Shown in pieces: positions 44,062 to 53,353 of a stretch of 64,000 nt of DNA. The notes below the pieces were generated by a model, which worked only from the letters and a program-made list of their open reading frames with translations, was not told the DNA's origin and made no database searches. Both the position numbers and the translations under genes were made by a program. The DNA comes from Cupriavidus numazuensis (GTDB taxonomy: Bacteria; Pseudomonadota; Gammaproteobacteria; Burkholderiales; Burkholderiaceae). Location of the stretch: contig NZ_CAJPVI010000006.1 in the NCBI RefSeq assembly GCF_905397435.1, positions 124,001-188,000 of the forward strand, in the 5' to 3' direction. Each line of letters opens with the position of its first letter. Position 1 is the first letter of the stretch.

Positions 44062-45182
44062 AAGTCCTCTCGCAATCGGTGCCGAACGGCCTGCCGCATT
44101 CGCCGTCCCCGCGCCAGCGGGCGTGGCAGCGTTTCCGGCGCAATCGCCTGGGCTACTGGAGCCTGATCCTGTTCGTCGCGATCTTCGTGCTCAGCCTGTG
44201 CGCGGAAGTCCTGTCGAGCAATCGCCCGCTCGTGGTGCGGTACAAGGACGCGTGGTATTTCCCGATCGTCAAGGTCTATCCGGAAACCGCGTTCGACGGT
44301 GATTTCGCTACGCCTGCGGATTACCTGGATCCGTATATCCGCGACCGCATCACTACCAATGGCAATTTCGCGGTATTCCCGCTGAACCACTATTCGTACG
44401 ATTCGCTCAATTACTTCGCCAAGGAGCCGAACCCGGCGCCGCCGTCGGCCGAGAACTGGCTCGGCACCGACGATCGCGGCCGCGACGTGCTCGCGCGCCT
44501 GATCTATGGTTTCCGCGTGTCGGTGCTGTTCGGGCTTGCGCTTACGCTGATCGGCGTGGTCATCGGTACCCTGACTGGCGCGCTGATGGGCTTCTTCGGT
44601 GGGCGGTTCGACCTGTTCTCGCAGCGGGCCATCGAGATCTGGAGTTCCATGCCCGAGCTGTACCTGCTGATCATCTTTGCCTCGATCTTCGAGCCGAGCC
44701 TGGCGCTGCTGATTATCCTGCTGTCGCTGTTCGGGTGGATGGGCCTGTCGGACTACGTACGCGCGGAGTTCTACCGCAATCGTTCGCTCGACTATGTCAA
44801 GGCGGCACGGGCGCTGGGTTTGTCGAACGTACAGATCATGTGGCGCCATATCCTGCCCAACAGCCTGACGCCGGTCATCACCTTCCTGCCGTTCCGCATG
44901 AGTGCGGCGATTCTCGCGCTGACCAGCCTGGACTTCCTGGGCCTGGGCGTGCCGCCGACCACGCCGAGTCTCGGCGAGCTGCTGGCGCAGGGGAAGGGTA
45001 ATCTCGATGCGTGGTGGATTTCGCTGTCGACCTTCACGGTGCTCGTGGTCACCTTGCTGTTGCTGACGTTCATGGGCGACGCGCTGCGTGATGCGTTCGA
45101 TACGCGTCTGGGCCTGGCCGCGCTGCGCGGCCGCGTGGCGCCGAAAGTGCCGGCCGGCGCGCCGGCAGGGGTGACGCCATGA
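44058..45182 (+). CDS. yejE: YejE-like ABC transporter permease
   Basis: 374 aa, six helices plus a large periplasmic loop (AWYFPIVKVYPETAFDGDF) characteristic of YejE. The EAA motif is YVKAARALGLSNVQIMWRHI. Its ATG overlaps the yejB stop by 4 nt, and its stop overlaps the yejF ATG, so translation is coupled. Confidence 0.92.
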   Translation: MKVLSQSVPNGLPHSPSPRQRAWQRFRRNRLGYWSLILFVAIFVLSLCAEVLSSNRPLVVRYKDAWYFPIVKVYPETAFDGDFATPADYLDPYIRDRITTNGNFAVFPLNHYSYDSLNYFAKEPNPAPPSAENWLGTDDRGRDVLARLIYGFRVSVLFGLALTLIGVVIGTLTGALMGFFGGRFDLFSQRAIEIWSSMPELYLLIIFASIFEPSLALLIILLSLFGWMGLSDYVRAEFYRNRSLDYVKAARALGLSNVQIMWRHILPNSLTPVITFLPFRMSAAILALTSLDFLGLGVPPTTPSLGELLAQGKGNLDAWWISLSTFTVLVVTLLLLTFMGDALRDAFDTRLGLAALRGRVAPKVPAGAPAGVTP

Positions 45183-46849
45183 ACGTGGTGCCGAAGCTGC
45201 GCGAAGCAGAGGCCATGCCGCTGGAGCCGACGCCGTCCCCGGCGCCAGGCAGTACGCTCATCTGTGTGGACAAGCTGTCGGTGACGTTTGGTCACGGCGA
45301 CGACGCTACCCGTGCCGTGCGCGAGGTCAGTTTCGACCTGCGTGCCGGCGAGCGCTATGCGCTGGTGGGCGAGTCGGGTTCCGGCAAGACGGTCACCGCG
45401 CTGGCCATGTTGCGGCTCGTCGAGGATGCTACCTACCAGGGTGCGATCCGGTTCGAGGGCCGCAACCTGCTGGACGTATCGGACCGTGACATGCGCGCCA
45501 TCCGCGGTGCGGAGATCGCCATGATCTTCCAGGAGCCGATGACCGCGCTGAATCCGCTGTACACGATCGGCAACCAGATCGTCGAAACGCTGGCGCTCCA
45601 CGAAGGGCTCGACCGGCGCGCAGCGCGTGAACGCGCGATTGCATTGCTGGAACGCACCGGTATCAGCGATGCGGCGCACCGCTTCGACAGTTTCCCGCAC
45701 CAGCTTTCCGGCGGCCAGCGCCAGCGCGCGATGATCGCCATGGCGCTGGCCTGCCGCCCGAAGCTGCTGCTCGCGGACGAACCGACCACCGCGCTCGACG
45801 TCACCATCCGCGCGCAGATCGTGGACCTGTTGCGCGACCTCCAGGCCGAATTCGGCATGGCGGTGATGCTGATCACCCACGACCTGAACCTCGTGCGTTC
45901 GTTCGCGCAGCGTGTCGGGGTCATGGAGAAGGGTGTGCTGGTCGAGACCGGCGAGACCGCGCAGGTGTTCGCATCGCCGCAGCATCCGTATACTCGCAAG
46001 CTGATCGACAGCCGTCCGCGGCGCGAGGTGCTGCCGCTGGTGCCGCTGGCGCCTACGCTGCTGGAGGCGCGCGGCCTGTGCGTCAACTACGCGCGCAAGC
46101 GCAAGGGCATGGCAGGGTGGTTCGGCAAGGATCAGTTCGCCGCGGTAAAGGATGTCGATTTTCAGCTGCGCGAGGGCGAAACCATCGGCATCGTCGGCGA
46201 ATCGGGCTCCGGCAAGACCACGCTGGCTCATACCGTGCTGGCGCTGCAGCGCAAGAGCGCGGGCACGATCCATTTCCTGGGTCGTAGCTTCGACGACGCC
46301 ACGAGCAAGGACCGCTGCAAGTTGCGCGCGCGCATGCAGGTGGTGTTCCAGGATCCGTTCGGGTCGCTGTCGCCGCGCATGACAATCGAGCAGATCGTTG
46401 GGGAGGGGCTGGCGCTGCACCAGCCGGACCTGAAGCACGACGCCATGCGCGAGCGTGTCATCGAAGCGCTGCGCGAAGTCGGGCTGGACCGGACCGCGCT
46501 AGGCCGCTATCCGCACGAATTCTCGGGCGGGCAGCGGCAGCGCATCGCGATCGCGCGGGTACTCATACTCAAGCCGCAGATCCTGGTGCTCGACGAGCCC
46601 ACCTCGGCGCTCGATGTCTCGATCCAGCAGCAGGTGCTCGGCCTTCTTTCCCAGTTGCAGCACAAGTACAACCTCAGCTACCTGTTCATCAGCCACGATC
46701 TGGCGGTCATCCGTGCGATGGCCCATCGGGTCATCGTCATGAAGGCCGGCGAGGTGGTAGAGGCGGGGGAGACCGAGGCCGTTCTCGGCGCGCCGCAACA
46801 TCCTTATACGCGCAAGCTGATGGCCGCTGCCCAGATTGGTGCAGTCTGA
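45179..46849 (+). CDS. yejF: YejF-like fused dual-ATPase ABC protein
   Basis: 556 aa containing two ABC ATPase domains. Walker A motifs GESGSGKTVTAL and GESGSGKTTLAH; signature sequences LSGGQRQRAMIA and FSGGQRQRIAIARV; Walker B regions LLLADEPTTALDV and ILVLDEPTSALDV. It energises import through YejB/E. A GC-rich hairpin (near 46869-46889) follows. Confidence 0.94.
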   Translation: MNVVPKLREAEAMPLEPTPSPAPGSTLICVDKLSVTFGHGDDATRAVREVSFDLRAGERYALVGESGSGKTVTALAMLRLVEDATYQGAIRFEGRNLLDVSDRDMRAIRGAEIAMIFQEPMTALNPLYTIGNQIVETLALHEGLDRRAARERAIALLERTGISDAAHRFDSFPHQLSGGQRQRAMIAMALACRPKLLLADEPTTALDVTIRAQIVDLLRDLQAEFGMAVMLITHDLNLVRSFAQRVGVMEKGVLVETGETAQVFASPQHPYTRKLIDSRPRREVLPLVPLAPTLLEARGLCVNYARKRKGMAGWFGKDQFAAVKDVDFQLREGETIGIVGESGSGKTTLAHTVLALQRKSAGTIHFLGRSFDDATSKDRCKLRARMQVVFQDPFGSLSPRMTIEQIVGEGLALHQPDLKHDAMRERVIEALREVGLDRTALGRYPHEFSGGQRQRIAIARVLILKPQILVLDEPTSALDVSIQQQVLGLLSQLQHKYNLSYLFISHDLAVIRAMAHRVIVMKAGEVVEAGETEAVLGAPQHPYTRKLMAAAQIGAV

Positions 46850-47201
46850 ATCCATTGCCGTGCAGCAAGGCGCCGCCTTCGGGCGGCGTCACGCATTTGT
46901 CATGCAAAAAACGATAATCCAGATGCGAAAATTGAAGTAGGTCATTGATTGCAAAGCGCTTTCCGTCGAATTTGTAACGAACTTTGACAGACGGGTGACA
47001 AGCCTATACCATCCCGCGAGGACTATTTTTTGGGGTGGTCGCTCGTCCGCTTTGCGGCGAGACCTGCACGGTTTCCGTGCTCATATGACCGGCGCGCTTC
47101 TTGCGTACGGTTATCCCCGCAATGATTCAGGCATCACCATCCGCGCCGCGGTATTCGTCCGGCGTGATGGGGATGATTCGAACGATTCATCAGGAGAACC
47201 A
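46850..47201. other. Long leader of the NlpC/P60 gene
   Basis: 352 nt without a gene. It begins with the yej terminator hairpin (CGCCGCC-TTCG-GGCGGCG). A TTGACA at 46984-46989 and TATACC at 47005-47010 are a possible promoter, though the 15-nt spacer is short. The 190 nt after it would be an unusually long leader; no known motif is recognised. Confidence 0.4.
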
Positions 47202-47888
47202 ATGCAGCGATCGGTACTTCATTCCCTGGCACGCGTTGCCGCAGGGATTGCCATTGCCTGCGGTGCGACTGTGTCGAATGGAGTGCTGGCGGATACGGTC
47301 TTCAAGGACCCCGATGCCCGCATCGACGCTTCGGCCCAACTGGGCGCGGACACGCATGTGGAAGGCAAGCGCGGCTTGCTGTCGTCGGTCGTGACTTCCA
47401 CCAGCAACGTCGCCAGCAAGGCTGGCGACCTGGTCATGAACGCGCTTGGCCTGATCGGCGTGCGTTACCGCTTCGGCGGCAACAGCCCCGAATCCGGCCT
47501 GGACTGCAGCGGCTTTGTCCGCTACGTGTTCCATGACACTTTCGGCTTCATGCTGCCGCGCCGTTCCGTCGAAATCAGCCAGGTCGGCACCAACGTGGCC
47601 GCCAGCGACCTGCGCCCGGGCGATCTGGTGTTTTTCAACACCATGCGCCAGACGTTTTCGCACGTCGGCATCTATATCGGCGACAACAAGTTCGTGCATG
47701 CCCCGTCCACGGGCAGCAAGATCCGCGTCGACGACATGCGCGCCGCCTATTGGGTGACGCGCTACAACGGCGCGCGCCGCATCGACGACAACCAGTCGTC
47801 GAACCGTGGTGACAGCCTTGGCAACATGGTCGAGACCCTCAAGCGATTCGACCCGAACGCGAGCACGCGCACGCTGTACGGCGGCTGA
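47202..47888 (+). CDS. NlpC/P60-family cell-wall hydrolase
   Basis: 228 aa with a Sec signal peptide. Catalytic Cys102 in GLDCSGFVRYVF and His in TFSHVGIYIGDNKFVHAP define the C40 peptidase, which cleaves gamma-D-Glu-mDAP bonds in peptidoglycan. The start at ATG 47202 has AGGAG 5 nt upstream; the frame is open to 46995 but the leader there is not protein-like. A terminator follows. Confidence 0.9.
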   Translation: MQRSVLHSLARVAAGIAIACGATVSNGVLADTVFKDPDARIDASAQLGADTHVEGKRGLLSSVVTSTSNVASKAGDLVMNALGLIGVRYRFGGNSPESGLDCSGFVRYVFHDTFGFMLPRRSVEISQVGTNVAASDLRPGDLVFFNTMRQTFSHVGIYIGDNKFVHAPSTGSKIRVDDMRAAYWVTRYNGARRIDDNQSSNRGDSLGNMVETLKRFDPNASTRTLYGG

Positions 47889-47911
47889 TCGTCAGTCATG
47901 CGCCAAAAGAA

Positions 47912-47935
47912 AAGGACTGCCAAGGCAGTCCTTTT
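47912..47935. terminator. Terminator between convergent hydrolase and patatin genes
   Basis: AAGGACTGCC/GGCAGTCCTT with a very short loop, T-runs on both strands. Confidence 0.85.
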
Positions 47936-47956
47936 TTGTCTTGTGCGGCAGGCCGG

Positions 47957-48892
47957 CTATTGCGCCGCCACGGTGCCGGCTGGCCGCAGCCGGGCCTGTT
48001 CCAGCTTCTGGCGCAAGGTTGCCATCATCGCCGCCGTGGCCTGTTCTCCCGCCAGTACGGCGCGGTTGCGGGAGTTGAAATCGCTGCCGCCCATGTCCGG
48101 CAGTTCAGGGCGGATGACCACGTCCGCACGCGCGAGCGCCATCTTGTTGATCGACTGCCCCATGATGGTCGTGGTCTGCAGCAGCACGCCGCTCTGGCCG
48201 CCATTCTTCTGGCTGGACGGGTCTGCCGAGATGTTGACGGCGATGACGAAATCGGCGCCCATGCTGCGCGCCGAATCGACCGGCACGGGCTCGACCAGGC
48301 CGCCGTCCACATAATCGCGGCCCTGGATGGAAACCGGCTGGAACACGCCTGGTACGCTGCTGGACGCACGTACGGCCTGCCCGGTATTGCCGCGTCGGAA
48401 CAGGATGCGCTCCCCGGTCTTGAGATCGGTTGCCACGATGCCTAGCGGCAGCTTCATCGCCTCGATCGGACGGTTCGAAACCAGCCGGTTCACGTAGTTC
48501 TGCAGGGCCTCTCCCTTTAGCCAGCCGCCGAAGCGGGTCCCGAAGGGCAGGGCCCAGTCGGCGATGGCGGCTTCATCCATCGTCAGGGCGAGCTTGTTGA
48601 GCTCGAAGCCGCTCATGCCGGTGGCATAGAGTGCCGCGACTACCGAGCCGGCGCTGGTGCCCGTGACCAGGTCCGGGTGGATGCCCTGTGCTTCGAGCGC
48701 CTTGATTACGCCGATATGGGCAAAGCCACGCGCGGCACCGCCACCGAGCGCCAGGCCGATCTTGATGGGTCGCGGTGCTGGCTGCGTGGCCACCGGGTTG
48801 GCAGGCTCAACGGGTGTGGAAGGGCGCGGGCCAAACGAACACGCGGAGAGCAGGGCGACAGCGGAGGCGCCGAGAAAATGACGTCGTTGCAT
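47957..48892 (-). CDS. Patatin-like phospholipase, lipoprotein
   Basis: 311 aa. Twin-arginine-like signal MQRRHFLGASAVALLSAC with lipobox Cys18. Oxyanion motif GGGAARG near 50-56, nucleophile Ser80 in GTSAGS, catalytic Asp in DGG (near 205). This is the RssA-type patatin family acting on lipids at the membrane. Confidence 0.87.
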   Translation of the reverse strand: MQRRHFLGASAVALLSACSFGPRPSTPVEPANPVATQPAPRPIKIGLALGGGAARGFAHIGVIKALEAQGIHPDLVTGTSAGSVVAALYATGMSGFELNKLALTMDEAAIADWALPFGTRFGGWLKGEALQNYVNRLVSNRPIEAMKLPLGIVATDLKTGERILFRRGNTGQAVRASSSVPGVFQPVSIQGRDYVDGGLVEPVPVDSARSMGADFVIAVNISADPSSQKNGGQSGVLLQTTTIMGQSINKMALARADVVIRPELPDMGGSDFNSRNRAVLAGEQATAAMMATLRQKLEQARLRPAGTVAAQ

Positions 48893-49077
48893 GAATCGGG
48901 TGCCAGTGGGTAAGCAGAGGCGGGCGGAATCTGAAATGTGACTTGATCGGCTCAGCGATGAAAAATTTCCGCGCCGGCCGTTCCTGTGACCGCCCGAAGC
49001 ATAAATGATTCCGTTCGGGATGGTGGCGGGTCAACTGGCCACCATCCTGGCGGGCGGGGGTCGGCGGCTTCGCTTGC

Positions 49078-49083
49078 TATAAT
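49078..49083 (+). promoter_or_regulatory. -10 element of the gltX promoter
   Basis: A perfect TATAAT; no good -35 is seen at 16-18 nt. The transcript would start near 49090, just before the leader hairpin. Confidence 0.5.
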
Positions 49084-49101
49084 GCAGCACCGACATATTC
49101 C

Positions 49102-49130
49102 AGCCTGCGCGCGTCCGCGCGGGCTTTTTT
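49102..49130 (+). terminator. Intrinsic-terminator-like hairpin in the gltX leader
   Basis: AGCCTGCGCG pairs with CGCGCGGGCT (one mismatch), followed by TTTTTT. It lies between the TATAAT and the gltX start codon, so transcripts from that promoter would meet it before entering the gene. Confidence 0.6.
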
Positions 49131-49147
49131 GTTTGTTCCCGACCGCC

Positions 49148-50554
49148 ATGACCCAACGCGTCCGCACCCGCTTCGCGCCGAGCCCGACCGGCTTTATCCA
49201 CCTCGGCAATATCCGATCCGCGCTTTATCCGTGGGCGTTCGCCCGCCGCATGAAGGGCGATTTCGTGCTGCGCATCGAAGATACCGATGTCGAGCGTTCC
49301 TCGCAGGAAGCCGTCGACGTGATCCTCGAAGGCATGGAATGGCTGGGCCTGGATATTGACGAAGGCCCGTTCTACCAGATGCAGCGCATGGACCGCTACC
49401 GCGAGGTGCTGGCCCAGATGGTCGACAGCGGGCTGGCCTATCCGTGCTATATGAGCACGGAAGAACTGGACGCCCTGCGCGAAGCCCAGCGCGAGCGCGG
49501 CGAAAAGCCGCGTTACAACGGCTTCTGGCGCCCGGAGCCGGGCAAGGTATTGCCGGAGCCGCCGGCCGGCGTGAAGCCGGTGCTGCGTTTCCGCAATCCG
49601 CTTGACGGCAGCGTAGTCTGGGACGACGCGGTCAAGGGCCGTATCGAGATCTCGAACGAGGAGTTGGACGACCTGGTCATTGCGCGGCCGGACGGCACGC
49701 CCACCTACAACTTCTGCGTGGTGGTCGACGATCTTGACATGAAGATCACGCACGTGATCCGTGGTGACGACCACGTCAACAATACGCCGCGTCAGATCAA
49801 TATCATCCGCGCGCTTGGCGGCACGCAACCCGTCTACGCGCACTTGCCCACGGTGCTCAACGAGAGTGGCGAGAAGATGAGCAAGCGCCATGGCGCCATG
49901 AGCGTGACCGGCTATCGCGACGAAGGTTATCTGCCGGAGGCCGTGGTGAACTATCTGGCCCGGCTGGGCTGGGCGCACGGCGACGCGGAAATCTTCAGCC
50001 GCGAGCAGTTCGTCGAGTGGTTCGACCTTGAGCACCTGGGCAAGTCGCCGGCGCAGTACAACCCCGAGAAGCTCGCCTGGCTGAACAATCACTACATCAA
50101 GACCGGCGACAACGCGCGTCTGGCTGAGCTTACGCGTCCGTTCATCGAAGCGCTTGGCGGCACGGTGGAGGGCGCAGACCTGGTCGGCGTGATCGCGCTG
50201 GTCAAGGACCGGGCCAACACGCTCAAGGAAGTCGCGCAGACGGCACTGCTGTTCTACCGCGGCGAGCCGCAGGCCGATGCTGCACTGAAGGCCGAGCACC
50301 TGACGCCGGAAATCCAGCCGGCACTCAAGGCGCTGGCGACCCAGCTGGCGGCATTGCCCGAGTGGAAGCGCGAGGCCATCGGCGCCACGTTCAAGGCGGT
50401 GCTGGCCGAGTTCGGGCTGAAGATGCCGAAGCTGGCCATGCCGGTGCGCCTGCTGGTGGCCGGCCAGCTCCAGACACCAAGCATCGACGCGGTGCTCGAG
50501 CTGTTCGGCCGGGAAACCGTGCTGCGCCGTATCGGCGCGGGTGTCGAGGCATAA
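49148..50554 (+). CDS. gltX: Glutamyl-tRNA synthetase
   Basis: 468-aa class I aminoacyl-tRNA synthetase charging tRNA-Glu. The HIGH-type motif is [10 protein letters not shown] (17-26) and the KMSKS-type motif is EKMSKRHGA near 243-249; the C-terminal anticodon-binding domain is complete. ATG 49148 corresponds to the family N-terminus; the open frame upstream is leader. Two tRNA-Glu genes lie shortly downstream. Confidence 0.95.
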   Translation: MTQRVRTRFAPSPTGFIHLGNIRSALYPWAFARRMKGDFVLRIEDTDVERSSQEAVDVILEGMEWLGLDIDEGPFYQMQRMDRYREVLAQMVDSGLAYPCYMSTEELDALREAQRERGEKPRYNGFWRPEPGKVLPEPPAGVKPVLRFRNPLDGSVVWDDAVKGRIEISNEELDDLVIARPDGTPTYNFCVVVDDLDMKITHVIRGDDHVNNTPRQINIIRALGGTQPVYAHLPTVLNESGEKMSKRHGAMSVTGYRDEGYLPEAVVNYLARLGWAHGDAEIFSREQFVEWFDLEHLGKSPAQYNPEKLAWLNNHYIKTGDNARLAELTRPFIEALGGTVEGADLVGVIALVKDRANTLKEVAQTALLFYRGEPQADAALKAEHLTPEIQPALKALATQLAALPEWKREAIGATFKAVLAEFGLKMPKLAMPVRLLVAGQLQTPSIDAVLELFGRETVLRRIGAGVEA

Positions 50555-50719
50555 AAAGCTGCGAAAAACTCCTGGCAGGGGCTTGCGCTCTGGCTAGGAG
50601 TTCGCCATAATCTCGTTCTCCCTGCAGCGCGGTCATGACCAAGCGGGCGGATCTGGAAAGATCTTGGGCCGAGAGGCCAAAATCTGCGAAAGCAGCAAGA
50701 AAAAAGACAGATTAGGAGC

Positions 50720-50747
50720 TTGCAAAAAATCGAGGTTGATATATAAT
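50720..50747 (+). promoter_or_regulatory. Promoter of the first tRNA set
   Basis: TTGCAA (50720-50725) and TATAAT (50742-50747) with 16-nt spacing, upstream of tRNA-Ala. Confidence 0.75.
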
Positions 50748-50820
50748 CTCGGCTTCGCTTGAAACGGTGGATTATCTCCGGTGCGGCGAATCAGCAAGTT
50801 GCAGTAAATGGCAGTACCAT

Positions 50821-50896
<76 letters not shown>

Positions 50897-50959
50897 AGTT
50901 TTAGGGATTATCTGTAGTTTGGATGGTTCCAGACGGAACGTGTTGAAAGACAAGTTTCT

Positions 50960-51035
50960 GTCCCCTTCGTCTAGAGGCCTAGGACATCACCCTTTCACGG
51001 TGAGTACAGGGGTTCGAATCCCCTAGGGGACGCCA
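50960..51035 (+). tRNA. tRNA-Glu (TTC), copy 1
   Basis: 76 nt including CCA, acceptor GTCCCCT/AGGGGAC, anticodon loop CTTTCAC. Identical to copy 2. Confidence 0.95.
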
Positions 51036-51103
51036 TAACATCGGGCGTAATCAAATGCCTGAATATGCTGCGTCGAGCGAAGCTCGATGTAGCAGCCGAC
51101 TAA

Positions 51104-51180
51104 GGAGTGGTAGTTCAGTCGGTTAGAATACCGGCCTGTCACGCCGGGGGTCGCGGGTTCGAGTCCCGTCCACTCCGCCA
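51104..51180 (+). tRNA. tRNA-Asp (GTC), copy 1
   Basis: 77 nt including CCA, acceptor GGAGTGG/CCACTCC, anticodon loop CTGTCAC. Identical to copy 2. Confidence 0.95.
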
Positions 51181-51186
51181 AAACTA

Positions 51187-51218
51187 AACCCACATGGTTA
51201 ATGCCATGTGGGTTTTTT
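51187..51218 (+). terminator. Terminator of tRNA set 1
   Basis: AACCCACATGG/CCATGTGGGTT with loop TTAATG then a T-run. The same sequence ends set 2. Confidence 0.9.
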
Positions 51219-51267
51219 CTTATAAGTGAGAGGATTATCTGATAATCACCGCGATGGCAAATAACTG

Positions 51268-51296
51268 TTGCGGTTTATATCGAAGCTGTATATAAT
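51268..51296 (+). promoter_or_regulatory. Promoter of the second tRNA set
   Basis: TTGCGG (51268-51273) and TATAAT (51291-51296), 17-nt spacing; the sequence differs from the first promoter. Confidence 0.7.
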
Positions 51297-51368
51297 CCTT
51301 TTATTCGCTGAACACGGTGTTAATGCCGAAGACGGTGAAATGCAGTAGCGAAGTAAATGCTGTAATAC

Positions 51369-51444
<76 letters not shown>

Positions 51445-51552
51445 GAATTCAGGAGGCATCGCAGTAAAAAAGATGCTTCCAAAGCGCAGAGAAGTTTGTT
51501 AGAATAACGGACTAATCAGCGCGAGACGGAACGTGTTGAAAGACAAGTTTCT

Positions 51553-51628
51553 GTCCCCTTCGTCTAGAGGCCTAGGACATCACCCTTTCACGGTGAGTAC
51601 AGGGGTTCGAATCCCCTAGGGGACGCCA
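51553..51628 (+). tRNA. tRNA-Glu (TTC), copy 2
   Basis: 76 nt, identical to copy 1, 593 bp downstream of it. Confidence 0.95.
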
Positions 51629-51696
51629 TAACATCGGGCGTAATCAAATGCCTGAATATGCTGCGTCGAGCGAAGCTCGATGTAGCAGCCGACTAA

Positions 51697-51773
51697 GGAG
51701 TGGTAGTTCAGTCGGTTAGAATACCGGCCTGTCACGCCGGGGGTCGCGGGTTCGAGTCCCGTCCACTCCGCCA
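51697..51773 (+). tRNA. tRNA-Asp (GTC), copy 2
   Basis: 77 nt, identical to copy 1, 593 bp downstream of it. Confidence 0.95.
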
Positions 51774-51779
51774 AAACTA

Positions 51780-51811
51780 AACCCACATGGTTAATGCCAT
51801 GTGGGTTTTTT
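51780..51811 (+). terminator. Terminator of tRNA set 2
   Basis: Same AACCCACATGG/CCATGTGGGTT hairpin and T-run as at 51187-51218. Confidence 0.9.
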
Positions 51812-51910
51812 CTTTTGTACCTGGCTCAATATCAAGTACCGGACCAGTGCCAGTAGCGCGGGCCATTCACTCTCCATCCGGGCAGAGAGCTAATACCCAC
51901 CCATTAATGC

Positions 51911-53263
51911 TCAGTGCCGTTCCGCTGCACTGATGCGCATGAAATACCGCACCAGGAAAAAGCCGGCCACTGCCAGGCTCGCACTGTTGGCGATCCAGAA
52001 GCCGGAGGCGCCGCGCGTGAACGGGGGCAGGGCATCGATCAGGCCGAATCCCAGCACATAACCGCCGCCAATCCCGATGCCCCATAACGAACCGGCGTAG
52101 ATCAGCGTCGGGATCAGCGCAATCTTGTAAGCGCGCAGGATAAACGCCGTCATGACCTGGACGGCATCGAAGGCCTGATAGAAGGCGATAAACAGCACCA
52201 GCGGCAGTGCCGCGGCCACTACTGCGGCATCCTTCGTATAGGCGTGCAGCATAGGCTCGCGCAGCAGCCATAGCAGGCAGCCGGTCAGCATGGCCAGGAT
52301 TGCTGCCAGGCAGATGCCGCGCCAAGCAAGGCGGCTGGCGCCAGCCATGTCGCGCGCGCCAATCGACTGGGCGACCAGCGTCGAGGTGGCGATGGCCAGC
52401 GAAAGCGGCAGCATGTAGGCCACGGCACCCAGGTTGGCGATGATCTGGTGTCCGGCAAGCATGACGGTGCCCATGCGCGTGATAAAAATGGACATCAGCG
52501 TGAACGATGTGATCTCGATCAAGTAGGTCAGCCCCATCGGCACGCCTAGCCGCAGTAGCGCCCGCAACTGCGCGGCCACTGGCCAGCTCCAGGCCGAGAA
52601 AATCTTCAGGGACCGATAGACCGCGCTGTAGCGCAGGATCAGCAGCCCCGCAATGCACCAGGTCCAGCTGATCAGTGTCGAAGCGAGCGCGCAGCCGGGG
52701 CCGCCCATGGCGGGCACGCCAAAGCCACCGTTGATGAACCACGCATTGAGCGGCACTTTCAGGGCCAGGCCGACGATTTGCAGCATCGTCACCATGACCG
52801 GGCGCGACAACGCATTGTTGAGCGCCGAATAGATGCGGAAGCCGAGCGCGGCGGGCAAGCCGAACGCGCCGATATGCAGATACTGGCTCGCCTTGCCGAC
52901 CAATTCCGGTGGCGCCTTGGCGAAGGCCAGCAGCGGCTCCGGGAAGGTGAGCAGCAGTACGCCGGGGACGGACAGCGCCAACCCGAGCCAGGCGGCTTGC
53001 CGGACTTCGCTTCCGATCTCCTCGCTGCGTCCCGCGCCATAGAGCTGGCCGGCAATCGGCGCTAGCGCCTGCAGGACGCCCATCAGGCTGATATAGACGG
53101 TGATATAGATTGAACCGCCGAGGCCGACCGCTGCGAGGTCGCTGGCCGACGCGCGGCCGGCCATGACGGTGTCCATGACGCCGAACGCAATGACGGCTAG
53201 CTGGCCAACCAAAACTGGCGCGGCAAGATGGGCGATGCGCCGCAGATCGTGGAGCAGGTTCAT
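51911..53263 (-). CDS. MATE-family multidrug efflux protein
   Basis: 450 aa with 12 helices in two related halves (APVLVGQLAVIAFGVMDTVM and LRLGVPMGLTYLIEITSFTL), the NorM arrangement. It exports cationic compounds using a Na+ or H+ gradient. The frame is open to 53278; ATG 53263 is chosen because MNLLHDLRRIAHLAAPVL matches the family start. Confidence 0.87.
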   Translation of the reverse strand: MNLLHDLRRIAHLAAPVLVGQLAVIAFGVMDTVMAGRASASDLAAVGLGGSIYITVYISLMGVLQALAPIAGQLYGAGRSEEIGSEVRQAAWLGLALSVPGVLLLTFPEPLLAFAKAPPELVGKASQYLHIGAFGLPAALGFRIYSALNNALSRPVMVTMLQIVGLALKVPLNAWFINGGFGVPAMGGPGCALASTLISWTWCIAGLLILRYSAVYRSLKIFSAWSWPVAAQLRALLRLGVPMGLTYLIEITSFTLMSIFITRMGTVMLAGHQIIANLGAVAYMLPLSLAIATSTLVAQSIGARDMAGASRLAWRGICLAAILAMLTGCLLWLLREPMLHAYTKDAAVVAAALPLVLFIAFYQAFDAVQVMTAFILRAYKIALIPTLIYAGSLWGIGIGGGYVLGFGLIDALPPFTRGASGFWIANSASLAVAGFFLVRYFMRISAAERH

Positions 53264-53353
53264 GCCGGATTCATACAAGCGCGAGAGAGCGCGTAAGTCA
53301 GCCGGCAGTGGCGGCGCGGCCGCCAGCCATGCCGCCGGCAGGAAGGTTCAGGG

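Larger units (their letters stand above)
51525..51812 (+). repeat. Tandem duplicate of the Glu-Asp tRNA block
   Basis: About 288 bp repeated from 50932-51219, period 593 bp, including the tRNA-Glu and tRNA-Asp genes, the spacer and the terminator. Confidence 0.9.
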
